A stretch of 56,356 nucleotides of DNA, taken from NCBI GenBank assembly GCA_002591745.1, contig PDLQ01000030.1, positions 1-56,356 on the forward strand, written 5' to 3'. Origin of the DNA: Lewinellaceae bacterium SD302 (GTDB lineage Bacteria; Bacteroidota; Bacteroidia; Chitinophagales; Saprospiraceae). The translations under genes were made by a program, and so were the position numbers. Below are positions 1 to 7,248 of this stretch, in pieces. Numbering within the stretch: the stretch's first letter is position 1; each line of letters begins with the position of its first letter. The notes beneath the pieces were generated by a model. The model worked only from the letters and a program-made list of their open reading frames with translations. It had not been told where the DNA came from and did not search any database.

Positions 1-449
1 ATACGGGGCTGTTTCAATCCGTCATCCCCCATCCGGAGGGTTGTGATACCATTGTCTTTACCCAGGTTGAGCTGATTCCCTTGGACACCATCTTCCGTAT
101 GGACGCCAGTTGTATGCCCGGCGATACCGGGCTGTTTCAATCCGTCATCCCGCATCCGGAGGGTTGTGATACCATTGTCTTTACCCAGGTCGAGCTGATT
201 CCCTTGGACACCATCTTCCGCGTGGACGCCAGTTGTATGCCCAGCGATACCGGGCTGTTCCAATCCGTCATCCCCCATCCGGAGGGCTGTGATACCATTG
301 TCTTTACCCAGGTTGAGCTGATTCCCTTGGACACCGTCTTCCGTATGGACGCCAGTTGTATGCCCGGCGATACGGGGCTGTTCCAATCTGTCATCCCCCA
401 TCCGGAGGGCTGTGATACCATTGTCTTTACCCAGGTTGACTACATTGTT
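1..449 (+). repeat. 123-bp in-frame tandem repeat array
   Basis: Units start at 81, 204 and 327, with a partial unit at 1-80. Each is exactly 123 bp (41 codons), and copies differ at only a few bases. Related but diverged units continue to about 690. The near identity at DNA level indicates recent duplication or gene conversion inside the coding sequence. The array continues off the left edge, so copy number is unknown. Confidence 0.95.
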
Positions 450-1463
450 CCCGACACTATTCTTGCTCAGACGACCAGTTGCGACCCCGCTGAAGTAGGT
501 CTGAGCAGTAATACTGTCGTTGATGCAGACGGTTGTATGACCACGACCATCACTACCACTACTTTGATTGAGCAAGCCTTCACCTTTAATCGGGTATTCA
601 CCTGTGACCCGGAGGCAGTTGGTTTTGATAGTGTACTTTTCCAAACGGCTACTTGTGATAGTCTGGTAGTTACGGAAACCTACGCCAACCTGCCCATTAT
701 TTTCGAAACCCGGGGCGTTCCAGAAATTTGCGACTTTCCCGGTAGTGGCGCAGCTATTGCTTTCGATGTAGGTGGGGGCAGTGGCATCTACACCTATCGA
801 CTAGATCAGGGAAGAGAGCAGGCCGATGGCATTTTCAATGGAGTAGATCCCGGTCTTCACGAGATTACCGTTACGGACACCGAAGGTTGTTCCGCCAGCA
901 GAGAAGTTACGGTAGTTCCCGGCCCCGATTACGTACTCAATCTCGGCCTGGACCAGACGATCCGTTGGGGGGACAGTATTTTCGTACAGTTGCAAACCAA
1001 TCTTTCTCTGGACAGTAGCACGGCGATCATCTGGAGCGACACAGCTTGCTTTGGCTGCATCTCCCGCTGGCTCAGGCCATTGGAGACCACGACCTACAAC
1101 GTCACTGTGATTGATTCCATCGGCTGCCGGGCCGATGCCAAGCTCGCCATTACGGTGGAAAGGCCGGATGGTATTTACGTCCCCAACGTATTCACCCCGA
1201 ACGGAGACGGCGTAAATGATTTCTTCCAGGTATTTGGCGACGAAACCTACGTAAGTCACATTAGTAACTTTGCAGTTTACAGTCGCTGGGGAGAGTCCGT
1301 TTTCCGCATCGATGAAACGCGGGTGAACAATAACTCAGGTGGCTGGAACGGCATATTTCGTGAGAAGCCGATGGACACGGGCGTCTTCATTTATCACTTT
1401 ACGGTACACTATGTGGATGGTAGTACACGAGAATTTAAGGGAGATGTATTATTGACCAGATAG
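1..1463 (+). CDS. Gliding motility-associated/T9SS surface protein, 5'-truncated
   Basis: The reading frame is open to the left edge (first full codon at 3), so only the last 486 residues are seen. Four copies of a 41-residue unit (DTIFRMDASCMP...GCDTIVFTQV) are followed by two or three degenerate copies that keep SCxP and GCD. A SprB-like module follows (GSGIYTYRLDQG ... ITVTDTEGCSAS), then an Ig/PKD-like module with paired Cys. The C-terminus, about residues 398-486, has VPNVFTPNGDGVNDFFQV, SRWGESVF, GWNG and DTGVFIYHF. This is the gliding-motility-associated C-terminal domain (TIGR04131 type), a T9SS type B sorting signal. The protein is therefore probably exported by T9SS and displayed on or shed from the cell. 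The function of the repeats is unknown; adhesin is a guess. Any start within the window would be false, because the repeats run off the edge. Confidence 0.88.
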   Translation, partial: TGLFQSVIPHPEGCDTIVFTQVELIPLDTIFRMDASCMPGDTGLFQSVIPHPEGCDTIVFTQVELIPLDTIFRVDASCMPSDTGLFQSVIPHPEGCDTIVFTQVELIPLDTVFRMDASCMPGDTGLFQSVIPHPEGCDTIVFTQVDYIVPDTILAQTTSCDPAEVGLSSNTVVDADGCMTTTITTTTLIEQAFTFNRVFTCDPEAVGFDSVLFQTATCDSLVVTETYANLPIIFETRGVPEICDFPGSGAAIAFDVGGGSGIYTYRLDQGREQADGIFNGVDPGLHEITVTDTEGCSASREVTVVPGPDYVLNLGLDQTIRWGDSIFVQLQTNLSLDSSTAIIWSDTACFGCISRWLRPLETTTYNVTVIDSIGCRADAKLAITVERPDGIYVPNVFTPNGDGVNDFFQVFGDETYVSHISNFAVYSRWGESVFRIDETRVNNNSGGWNGIFREKPMDTGVFIYHFTVHYVDGSTREFKGDVLLTR

Positions 1464-1659
1464 ATCGTTGATCGAGACGGACCACCAGACCTGATTCGTC
1501 GCACCGGGCGAATTGTTATTTTTTTTGACTATCAACTCCAAGATGCAAAGCTGGTGATCACCGAAGACAAAGTATCAGAATCTTTCTCAGTTGATTCCGC
1601 TCGGCGGACAAATCAGGCCGTAAGTGTCTACTTCGGCCGTGGAGTGTGTTTTTAACGTC

Positions 1660-1680
1660 GCATTGCTACTTTGAAGTCAT
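1660..1680 (+). repeat. Family A short dispersed repeat
   Basis: Core TTGCTACTTTGAAGTCA in the 331-base gap between the surface protein and iscS. Same core as the copies listed elsewhere in the window. Apart from this copy and the iscS promoter, nothing else was recognised in 1464-1794. Confidence 0.7.
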
Positions 1681-1741
1681 AATACTCCTCCTCATTGAAG
1701 GATAAGGCTCTACTTTTTCAACCAAAGCCATTAGCTGTTGT

Positions 1742-1749
1742 TATCTTTG
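1742..1749 (+). promoter_or_regulatory. Bacteroidota -7 promoter box for iscS
   Basis: TATCTTTG fits the TAnnTTTG -7 consensus of the Bacteroidota primary sigma factor and lies 45 bases before the iscS ATG at 1795. A T-rich stretch about 20 bases upstream could serve as the -33 region but is not a clear TTTG. Confidence 0.55.
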
Positions 1750-1794
1750 TGCATTATTTCCGATTCTACGGAGCAGCCAAAATTTACAACCTCT

Positions 1795-3015
1795 ATGGGC
1801 AAGTCCCTGATCTACCTCGATAATAACGCCACAACGCCTGCTGACCCTCGCGTCGTGGATGCGATGATTCCCTATTTTTACGAAATGCCTGGTAACGCCG
1901 CCAGCCGCAATCACCCCGCCGGTTGGGCCGCCGAGGAAGCTGTTGATTACGCCCGCGAGCAGTTGGCTAATCTGATCAATGCCGATCCGCGCGAAATCAT
2001 TTTTACCAGTGGCGCTACCGAGAGCGATAACCTGGCATTGAAAGGTGTTTTTGAAATGTACGCTCGCAAAGGCAACCATATCATCACCGCAAAAACGGAG
2101 CATAAAGCCGTACTGGATGCTTGCCAGAAAATTGAAAAAATGGGTGGTGAGGTAACTTACCTCGACGTAGATCGCGAAGGACGGGTACGGTTAGACGAAC
2201 TGGAAGCCGCCATTACCGACAAAACCATTTTGGTCTCCATAATGTGGGCCAATAACGAGACTGGTGTCATCCAGCCGATGAAAGAGATCGGCGACATCTG
2301 TGCTAAGCACGGCGTGCTATTTATGAGCGACGCCACCCAGGCGGTGGGTAAGATCCCCGTCAACCCTAAGGAAGTAGGTGTACACCTGATGGCTTGGACG
2401 AGCCACAAAATGTATGGCCCCAAAGGTGTAGGCGCCCTCTTCGTGAACCGCAAGAACCCACGGGTGAAAGTTACCGCCCAGATGGACGGTGGTGGCCACG
2501 AGCGCGGCATGCGCAGCGGCACGCTGAATGTTCCCGGCATCGTTGGTTTCGGCAAAGCTGCCGAGATCGCCATCAAAGAGATGGATGAGGATGCCGAGCG
2601 CCTTAGCAAATTGCGTGACAAATTAGAGCACGCCCTGGTGAGTCAACTCGAAGAAGCCTACGTAAATGGTAGCATTGAGCATCGGATGCCGCACGTAACC
2701 AATATCAGTTTCAAGCACGTAGAGGGCGAAGGACTGATGATGACCTTTAACCAGAATATTGCCGTTTCCAGCGGTTCGGCCTGTACCTCGGCCAGTCTGG
2801 AACCCAGCTACGTACTGGTGGCACTGGGTCTGGGTGATGATCTTGCACACAGCTCGATCCGTTTCAGTCTTGGCCGTTTCACTACCGAAGAAGAGATCGA
2901 CCAGACGATTGACATGCTCGTCAACGGCGTCAACCACATGCGCGACCTTAGCCCTATCTGGGAAATGTACAAAGAGGGTGTGGATATTGATGCGATTGAG
3001 TGGAGCGCCCATTAA
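1795..3015 (+). CDS. iscS: Cysteine desulfurase IscS
   Basis: PLP-dependent enzyme that takes sulfur from L-cysteine and passes the persulfide to IscU for Fe-S cluster assembly in the cytoplasm. The 406-residue protein has the class V aminotransferase fold. Visible features are YLDNNATTP at the N-terminus, His103 (KTEHKAVL) stacking on PLP, Lys205 (SHKMYGPKG) as the Schiff-base lysine, and Cys330 in [15 protein letters not shown] as the persulfide cysteine on its mobile loop. The C-terminal [17 protein letters not shown] tail is characteristic of true IscS rather than SufS. ATG 1795 is chosen because the longer frame (from 1738) would run through the promoter. It is followed by iscU and iscA in the same direction, separated by hairpin-forming gaps of 112 and 108 bases. 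Confidence 0.96.
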   Translation: MGKSLIYLDNNATTPADPRVVDAMIPYFYEMPGNAASRNHPAGWAAEEAVDYAREQLANLINADPREIIFTSGATESDNLALKGVFEMYARKGNHIITAKTEHKAVLDACQKIEKMGGEVTYLDVDREGRVRLDELEAAITDKTILVSIMWANNETGVIQPMKEIGDICAKHGVLFMSDATQAVGKIPVNPKEVGVHLMAWTSHKMYGPKGVGALFVNRKNPRVKVTAQMDGGGHERGMRSGTLNVPGIVGFGKAAEIAIKEMDEDAERLSKLRDKLEHALVSQLEEAYVNGSIEHRMPHVTNISFKHVEGEGLMMTFNQNIAVSSGSACTSASLEPSYVLVALGLGDDLAHSSIRFSLGRFTTEEEIDQTIDMLVNGVNHMRDLSPIWEMYKEGVDIDAIEWSAH

Positions 3016-3017
3016 GC

Positions 3018-3092
3018 AATGAAACAATGAGCTAATGATTGAATGATTCAATTGTCACCTCATCAAATCATTAGCTCATTTTATCATTAAAT
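3018..3092. repeat. Family D hairpin (AATGA-word type) in iscS-iscU gap
   Basis: The left arm repeats the word AATGA and the right arm repeats its complement TCATT. The core arms, AATGAGCTAATGATT (3026-3040) and its exact 15-nt complement (3066-3080), pair perfectly, with weaker pairing extending outward. Very similar in style to the element upstream of porX. No T-run follows directly, so it is not a standard terminator; a processing or mRNA-stability hairpin is possible. Confidence 0.8.
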
Positions 3093-3127
3093 CACTGATC
3101 GATTAGATCATTTAAAAGTTTAAAACA

Positions 3128-3511
3128 ATGGCATACAGCGAAAAACTTCTCGATCACTTCAAGAATCCCCGTAATGTCGGTACTTTGGATAAAGGCTCCG
3201 AAAACGTAGGCACTGGCCTGGTTGGCGCTCCCGAATGTGGCGACGTCATGCGTTTACAAATTGAAGTAGATCCTACGACCAAGCAGATCAAGGACGCCAA
3301 GTTCAAGACTTTCGGTTGTGGCTCCGCCATCGCATCTTCCAGCCTGGCCACCGAGTGGTTGAAAGGTAAAACCGTAGACGAAGCACTGGCCATCGACAAT
3401 ATGGCAATTGTAGAAGAACTGGCTCTTCCTCCGGTGAAGATTCACTGTTCTGTACTGGCCGAAGATGCCATCAAAGGAGCGATTGCTGACTTTCAGAAGA
3501 AACAGAAGTAG
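3128..3511 (+). CDS. iscU: Fe-S cluster scaffold IscU
   Basis: Scaffold on which [2Fe-2S] clusters are built from IscS-derived sulfur before transfer to apoproteins. At 127 residues it is the normal size for bacterial IscU. The three cluster-ligand cysteines are in place: Cys37 (GAPECGDVM), Cys64 (FGCGSAIASSS) and Cys107 (HCSVLAEDA), with the conserved Asp39. The LPPVKIHCS segment contains the LPPVK motif recognised by the HscA chaperone. hscA and hscB are not in this window. Second gene of the isc cluster. Confidence 0.97.
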   Translation: MAYSEKLLDHFKNPRNVGTLDKGSENVGTGLVGAPECGDVMRLQIEVDPTTKQIKDAKFKTFGCGSAIASSSLATEWLKGKTVDEALAIDNMAIVEELALPPVKIHCSVLAEDAIKGAIADFQKKQK

Positions 3512-3520
3512 TCATTATTG

Positions 3521-3610
3521 GTCTGACAGTCTTACGGTCTTATAGTGCCGTGCTCGCACATCAAGGCGGCACTGCAAGACCATAAGACTGTTAAACCGTA
3601 TGACTAAAAG
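3521..3610. repeat. Family D hairpin (GTCTTA-word type) in iscU-iscA gap
   Basis: The left arm (3521-3550) repeats GTCT(T/G)A and ends in TAGTGCCG. The right arm (3566-3610) starts CGGCACTG and repeats AAGACC/TAAGAC, giving about 20 bp of good pairing (GTCTTA, GGTCTTATAGTGCCG) plus imperfect outer pairing. Same architecture as the iscS-iscU element but built from a different word. Confidence 0.75.
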
Positions 3611-3619
3611 ACCAAACAC

Positions 3620-3946
3620 ATGCTCTTCGTATCCGACAGCGCCAAGCGCAAACTCAACGAGATCCGCTCCGCCAAAGACATGACGGAAGATTACTTCGTG
3701 CGGGTGACCATCACTAGTGGTGGTTGCTCCGGCCTAACCTATAATCTCGATTTCGATAACGAACTCAAGGATAAAGATCAGGTATTCGACGATAACGAGA
3801 CGAAGGTGGTTTGTGACCTTAAGTCCTTCCTTTATCTCTGCAACTCCACCCTCGCTTTTAGTGATGACCTGGATGGCAAGGGGTTCTATTTCGACAATCC
3901 GAATGCTGCGCGTGAGTGCGGTTGTGGAGAGAGTTTTGCTTTGTAA
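3620..3946 (+). CDS. iscA: A-type iron-sulfur carrier (IscA/ErpA family)
   Basis: Small HesB/IscA fold protein of 108 residues that carries Fe or clusters from the scaffold to targets. The three conserved cysteines are Cys36 (TSGGCSGLTY), Cys100 and Cys102 (ECGCGESF), and the C-terminal GCGESFAL is typical. Last gene of the iscS-iscU-iscA set and followed by a clear terminator. Whether it corresponds functionally to IscA, ErpA or SufA cannot be told from sequence alone; position favours IscA. Confidence 0.92.
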   Translation: MLFVSDSAKRKLNEIRSAKDMTEDYFVRVTITSGGCSGLTYNLDFDNELKDKDQVFDDNETKVVCDLKSFLYLCNSTLAFSDDLDGKGFYFDNPNAARECGCGESFAL

Positions 3947-3963
3947 AGGAGCTGAAAAAGTTT

Positions 3964-4001
3964 GAAAGCCCCGACGACCTTAGAGGTTGCGGGGCTTTCT
4001 T
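3964..4001 (+). terminator. Rho-independent terminator after iscA
   Basis: GAAAGCCCCG...ACCT pairs with AGGTTGCGGGGCTTTC around a short loop and is followed by TT. It closes the isc operon 18 bases after the iscA stop. The A-run on the other side means it could also work on the minus strand for the remnant at 4023-4500. Confidence 0.85.
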
Positions 4002-4022
4002 ATGTACAGGAGTAATGCGTTT

Positions 4023-4500
4023 TTAATTCTCAAAAACCTTTTGTACAACGCTTTCTCCCCCCGCACTCATTCTTAGTAGATAAGTACCCGTTGGTAAATC
4101 TGCTTCATCAAGACTCAGGTTTCCTGATTGTGAGGCCGTAGTTAGCACCTGCTGTTGTATAGGTTGGCCAGTAATGCTCCATAGCTCCAATAGCACCTTG
4201 GACTGAACTACAAAATGAATCACATTCGATTAATCCCTGACCGGATTAGAGTACACATTAACCGATTGGGCGGTTGGACCTGTCTGTCCTAAATCTCCAT
4301 TATGGTGTTGCCTCCATTTCCTTTACGGCAAAAGCCATTCCCGTAAATGGTTCCGTAAGTCACCTTATTAAAGGTGCACTATTCTGAGAACTGATTATTC
4401 GGATTGGCACATAATGGTACCTTATAATTCTGGTTAGAATCGGTAATATTCAATCTAGCAGCCACATCCATCCTGCCATAATACCAGCTAATGAAATGAT
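4023..4500 (-). pseudogene. Decayed secreted protein with T9SS type A sorting domain
   Basis: The end of the minus-strand frame (ITGQPIQQQV ... LPTGTYLLRMSAGG ... VVQKVFEN) is a recognisable T9SS Por-type sorting domain. Just upstream in the same frame SVNVYSNPVRD, the usual first strand of that domain, is followed by an in-frame TAA (4228-4230 region) before SNVIHF. Further upstream, pieces such as RMDVAARLNITDSNQNY and LCANPNNQFSE are interrupted by a TAG at 4379-4381, and the continuation (CTFNKVTYGTIYGNG) is in yet another frame. The stops and frameshift argue for a dead gene remnant rather than a 66-residue protein. The original function cannot be told. Confidence 0.6.
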
Positions 4501-4512
4501 ATGGTATTTCCG

Positions 4513-4520
4513 TACCTTTG
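4513..4520 (+). promoter_or_regulatory. -7 promoter box for aldehyde dehydrogenase gene
   Basis: TACCTTTG matches TAnnTTTG and lies 24 bases before the ATG at 4545, giving a short leader. Confidence 0.6.
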
Positions 4521-4544
4521 CGGCAAATTCCTAACCACCACGAC

Positions 4545-6071
4545 ATGAATAAGAATTTCCTGGCCGAACTCGGCCTCAAAACAGATAATAACGGCACAAG
4601 TACCGGCCTTCAAGAAATGGGCAGCGACAACTACATCGAGAGTTACAGCCCAGTAGACGGAGAGCTAATTGGCCGTGTGAGCACCACCAGCAAAGACCAG
4701 TACGAGCAGGTGATCTCCACTGCCCAAAGTGCCTTCAAGACCTGGCGGACCACCCCGGCGCCCCTGCGCGGCGAGATCGTTCGCCAGTACGGCGATGCCC
4801 TGCGCAAGCACAAGGATGCCCTGGGCCGCTTGGTGAGCTACGAGATGGGAAAGAGCCTCCAGGAAGGCTGGGGTGAGGTACAGGAGATGATCGACATCTG
4901 CGACTTCGCCGTGGGCCTGAGTCGCCAACTTTATGGCCTGACCATGCACAGCGAGCGCCCCAACCACCGCATGTACGAGCAATGGCATCCGATGGGTATC
5001 GTGGGTATCATCTCTGCCTTCAACTTCCCGGTGGCCGTATGGAGTTGGAACAGCATGATCGCCCTGGTTTGTGGCGACGTCTGTGTCTGGAAACCAAGTG
5101 AAAAAGCCCCGATGTGTGGCGTTGCCTGTCAGAATATCCTCCACGAGGTATTGAAAGCCAACGACCTTCCCGAAGGTATTTCCTGCCTCGTGAATGGCGA
5201 CTACAAAGTCGGCGAATTCATGACCAAAGACGGCCGCGTGCCTTTGATTTCCGCTACCGGTTCTACCCGTATGGGCAAGATCGTAGCCGCCGAAGTAGGT
5301 GCCCGCCTGGGCAAGAGCCTGCTGGAACTGGGTGGTAACAATGCCATGATCGTCACCCCCGACGCCGACCTCAAGCTGGTCCTTACCGGTGCCTGCTTCG
5401 GTGCCGTTGGAACTTGTGGCCAGCGCTGTACCTCTACCCGCCGCCTCATTGTTCACGAGAGCATGTACGACCAGGTACGCGACGGACTGAAATCAGCTTA
5501 CAGCCAACTCGTCATCGGTGATCCACTGGACACCAAAAACCACGTCGGACCACTGATCGACCAGGATGCCGTAAAAATGTACGAAGATGCCATCGAAGGC
5601 ATTCGCAAAGAAGGCGGCAACTTCGTCGTTGAAGGTGGACGCCTGGAAGGTAAAGGTTACGAAAGTGGCTGCTACGTTAAGCCCTGTATCGCCGAAGTAC
5701 AGCCAGACTCTAAAATGGCCGCTCACGAGACTTTCGCCCCCATCATGTACATGATGAAGTACAGTACGCTGGAAGAGGCTATCGAAATTCAGAACAGCGT
5801 TCCTCAGGGCCTCAGCTCCGCCATCATGACGACCAACCTCCGTGAAAGCGAATTGTTCCTCAGCGCAGCCGGTAGCGATTGTGGTATCGCCAACGTCAAC
5901 ATCGGAACTTCCGGTGCTGAGATCGGCGGTGCTTTCGGTGGTGAAAAAGAAACCGGCGGTGGCCGCGAATCCGGTTCCGACAGCTGGAAAGCCTACATGC
6001 GCCGGCAGACGAATACGATTAACTACAGTACTGAACTGCCGCTGGCACAGGGTATTGAGTTTAATTTATAG
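4545..6071 (+). CDS. Aldehyde dehydrogenase, family 7 (antiquitin-like)
   Basis: NAD-dependent oxidation of a semialdehyde to its acid. The 508-residue protein belongs to ALDH family 7, whose characterised members act on alpha-aminoadipate semialdehyde/piperideine-6-carboxylate in lysine breakdown (AmaB/Pcd). Visible residues are Asn160 (SAFNFPVAV), the glycine motif TGSTRMG (238-244), general base Glu261 (LLELGGNN) and catalytic Cys295 (GQRCTSTRR). The C-terminal FGGEKETGGGRESGSDSWK segment is the family-7 signature. ATG 4545 is preferred over the earlier in-frame start at 4518, which overlaps the promoter box. The TAG stop at 6069 is the first three bases of the family C repeat. The physiological substrate is inferred from the family only; no lysine-pathway neighbours are present. 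Confidence 0.9.
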   Translation: MNKNFLAELGLKTDNNGTSTGLQEMGSDNYIESYSPVDGELIGRVSTTSKDQYEQVISTAQSAFKTWRTTPAPLRGEIVRQYGDALRKHKDALGRLVSYEMGKSLQEGWGEVQEMIDICDFAVGLSRQLYGLTMHSERPNHRMYEQWHPMGIVGIISAFNFPVAVWSWNSMIALVCGDVCVWKPSEKAPMCGVACQNILHEVLKANDLPEGISCLVNGDYKVGEFMTKDGRVPLISATGSTRMGKIVAAEVGARLGKSLLELGGNNAMIVTPDADLKLVLTGACFGAVGTCGQRCTSTRRLIVHESMYDQVRDGLKSAYSQLVIGDPLDTKNHVGPLIDQDAVKMYEDAIEGIRKEGGNFVVEGGRLEGKGYESGCYVKPCIAEVQPDSKMAAHETFAPIMYMMKYSTLEEAIEIQNSVPQGLSSAIMTTNLRESELFLSAAGSDCGIANVNIGTSGAEIGGAFGGEKETGGGRESGSDSWKAYMRRQTNTINYSTELPLAQGIEFNL

Positions 6072-6281
6072 ACGCACTTCGCGCTTTTAGACGGCCCCTG
6101 GCCTTTTAGAGGGGCTACCGCCCTTTTGGACAATCGCTGAAGCGATCTTTTGGAGGCGCTGGAATCGAAAAACAATGTTTATGCCCTCGGTTCCAGCCCT
6201 GCCAAAAGCGAGGAACGAGCGTCTAAAAGTCGCGAAGCGACGTCCGAAAGCAAAGCGTCCAAAAGGGCTTTAGCCCGTCCA
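6069..6281. repeat. Family C composite mini-hairpin element, copy 1
   Basis: About 213 bp made of short interrupted palindromes (GGCC-cct-GGCC, ATCGCT-ga-AGCGAT, GTCGC-gaa-GCGAC, GGGCT-tt-AGCCC and others) spaced by linkers. Linkers read TTTTAGAC/TTTTGGAC in the left half and GTCTAAAA/GTCCAAAA in the right half, so the whole is one large inverted repeat. The central stem is GGCGCTGGAATCGA paired with GGTTCCAGCCCTGCC. It starts with TAGACG, so the ALDH stop codon belongs to the element. It ends just before the pdxJ ATG. Confidence 0.85.
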
Positions 6282-6284
6282 ACT

Positions 6285-6998
6285 ATGACCAACCTTTCCG
6301 TCAACCTCAACAAAGTCGCCCTTATCCGCAATAGCCGTGGGGCCGACTATCCGAACCTGGTGCAGGTGGCCCGTGATTGCGAGGCCTTCGGAGCCCAGGG
6401 CATTACCGTTCATCCCCGGCCGGACGAGCGCCACGCTCGTTACGCCGATCTGCCGGCCCTGAAGGAGATCGTCACTACTGAATTCAACGTGGAGGGTTAC
6501 CCTTCCGAGCGTTTTATACGAGAGGTGTTAGCTGTAAAGCCACACCAATGTACTTTGGTTCCAGACAAGCCCGGCCAACTGACCAGTGACCACGGCTGGG
6601 ACACTACCGGAGACGCCGATTTATTGCGGCCGATCATCGAGGAACTCAAAGCAGCGGGTATCCGGGTTTCTCTGTTTGTGGATCCCGACCACGAGAAGAT
6701 CGAAGGCGCCGCCAGCGTTGGATCAGACCGTGTGGAATTTTATACCGGTCCCTACGCTCACGGTTTCAAAGCGGATAAAGCGGCGGCCGTTGCGCCCTTC
6801 GCCCAAGCAGCCGAGTGGGTACAAAGTTCCGGCATGGGCCTCAATGCCGGTCACGACCTGAACCTGGACAACCTCCGTTATTTTCAGGAAAACGTTCCTA
6901 ACCTTTTAGAAGTCTCTATTGGCCACGCGCTGGTGAGTGATGCGCTATATTATGGGCTGAGTAATACTATTCAGCTGTATCTCAAGTGTCTTGACTGA
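6285..6998 (+). CDS. pdxJ: Pyridoxine 5'-phosphate synthase PdxJ
   Basis: Condenses 1-deoxy-xylulose 5-phosphate with the PdxA product to make pyridoxine phosphate (vitamin B6, DXP-dependent route). TIM-barrel protein of 237 residues, the usual PdxJ length. It begins MTNLSVNLNKVALIRNSRG, has the phosphate/substrate loop VHPRPDERH with His43, Arg45 and His50, Glu70 (FNVEG) and LNAGHDLN with His190. The ORF extends upstream to 6150, but those 45 residues are translated family C repeat, so ATG 6285 is taken. It lies 213 bases after ALDH with the repeat between; cotranscription is uncertain. Confidence 0.95.
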   Translation: MTNLSVNLNKVALIRNSRGADYPNLVQVARDCEAFGAQGITVHPRPDERHARYADLPALKEIVTTEFNVEGYPSERFIREVLAVKPHQCTLVPDKPGQLTSDHGWDTTGDADLLRPIIEELKAAGIRVSLFVDPDHEKIEGAASVGSDRVEFYTGPYAHGFKADKAAAVAPFAQAAEWVQSSGMGLNAGHDLNLDNLRYFQENVPNLLEVSIGHALVSDALYYGLSNTIQLYLKCLD

Positions 6999-7025
6999 GA
7001 TCATGGATAGAAGAATGGAGGACTG

Positions 7026-7112
7026 AAGGATTGAAGCATGGTCATGCTTCAATCCTTCTTTATTTCACCCCCTGCCTTCAGCCCTTCAACCCCTCTGTGC
7101 TTCAATCCTCCC
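7026..7112. repeat. Family D hairpin (TTGAAG-word type) after pdxJ
   Basis: AAGGATTGAAGCAT (7026-7039) and ATGCTTCAATCCTT (7044-7057) are perfect 14-nt complements with a 4-base loop, followed by CTTTATTT. The words CTGAAGGA/TTGAAG repeat to the left, and CTTCAG, CTTCAA and GCTTCAATCC repeat to the right up to 7112. It may act as the pdxJ terminator. Confidence 0.75.
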
Positions 7113-7248
7113 GGGCGTTCGTCATATTTTTTTGACTTTTCATCTTAAAAAATGGGGGCTGGGTATGTCTGGGCGCATCTTGGTGGTGTAGTAGTTAAAA
7201 ACTACCTCGATAACCCCACCTGTGTTTACCGACTTACCCACTTTCCCA

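Noticed and set aside
137..421. Minus-strand ORF opposite the tandem repeats
   Set aside because: It is an antisense shadow of the surface protein repeats; length comes from the 123-bp period being a multiple of three.
1..449. CRISPR-like direct repeats
   Set aside because: The 123-bp units are contiguous, in frame and coding (41 residues each), with no unique spacers.
4665..5456. 263-residue minus-strand ORF
   Set aside because: Antisense shadow of the aldehyde dehydrogenase, which has all family motifs on the plus strand.
6150..6284. N-terminal extension of PdxJ
   Set aside because: The 45 residues are translated family C repeat, and PdxJ homology begins at the ATG 6285.
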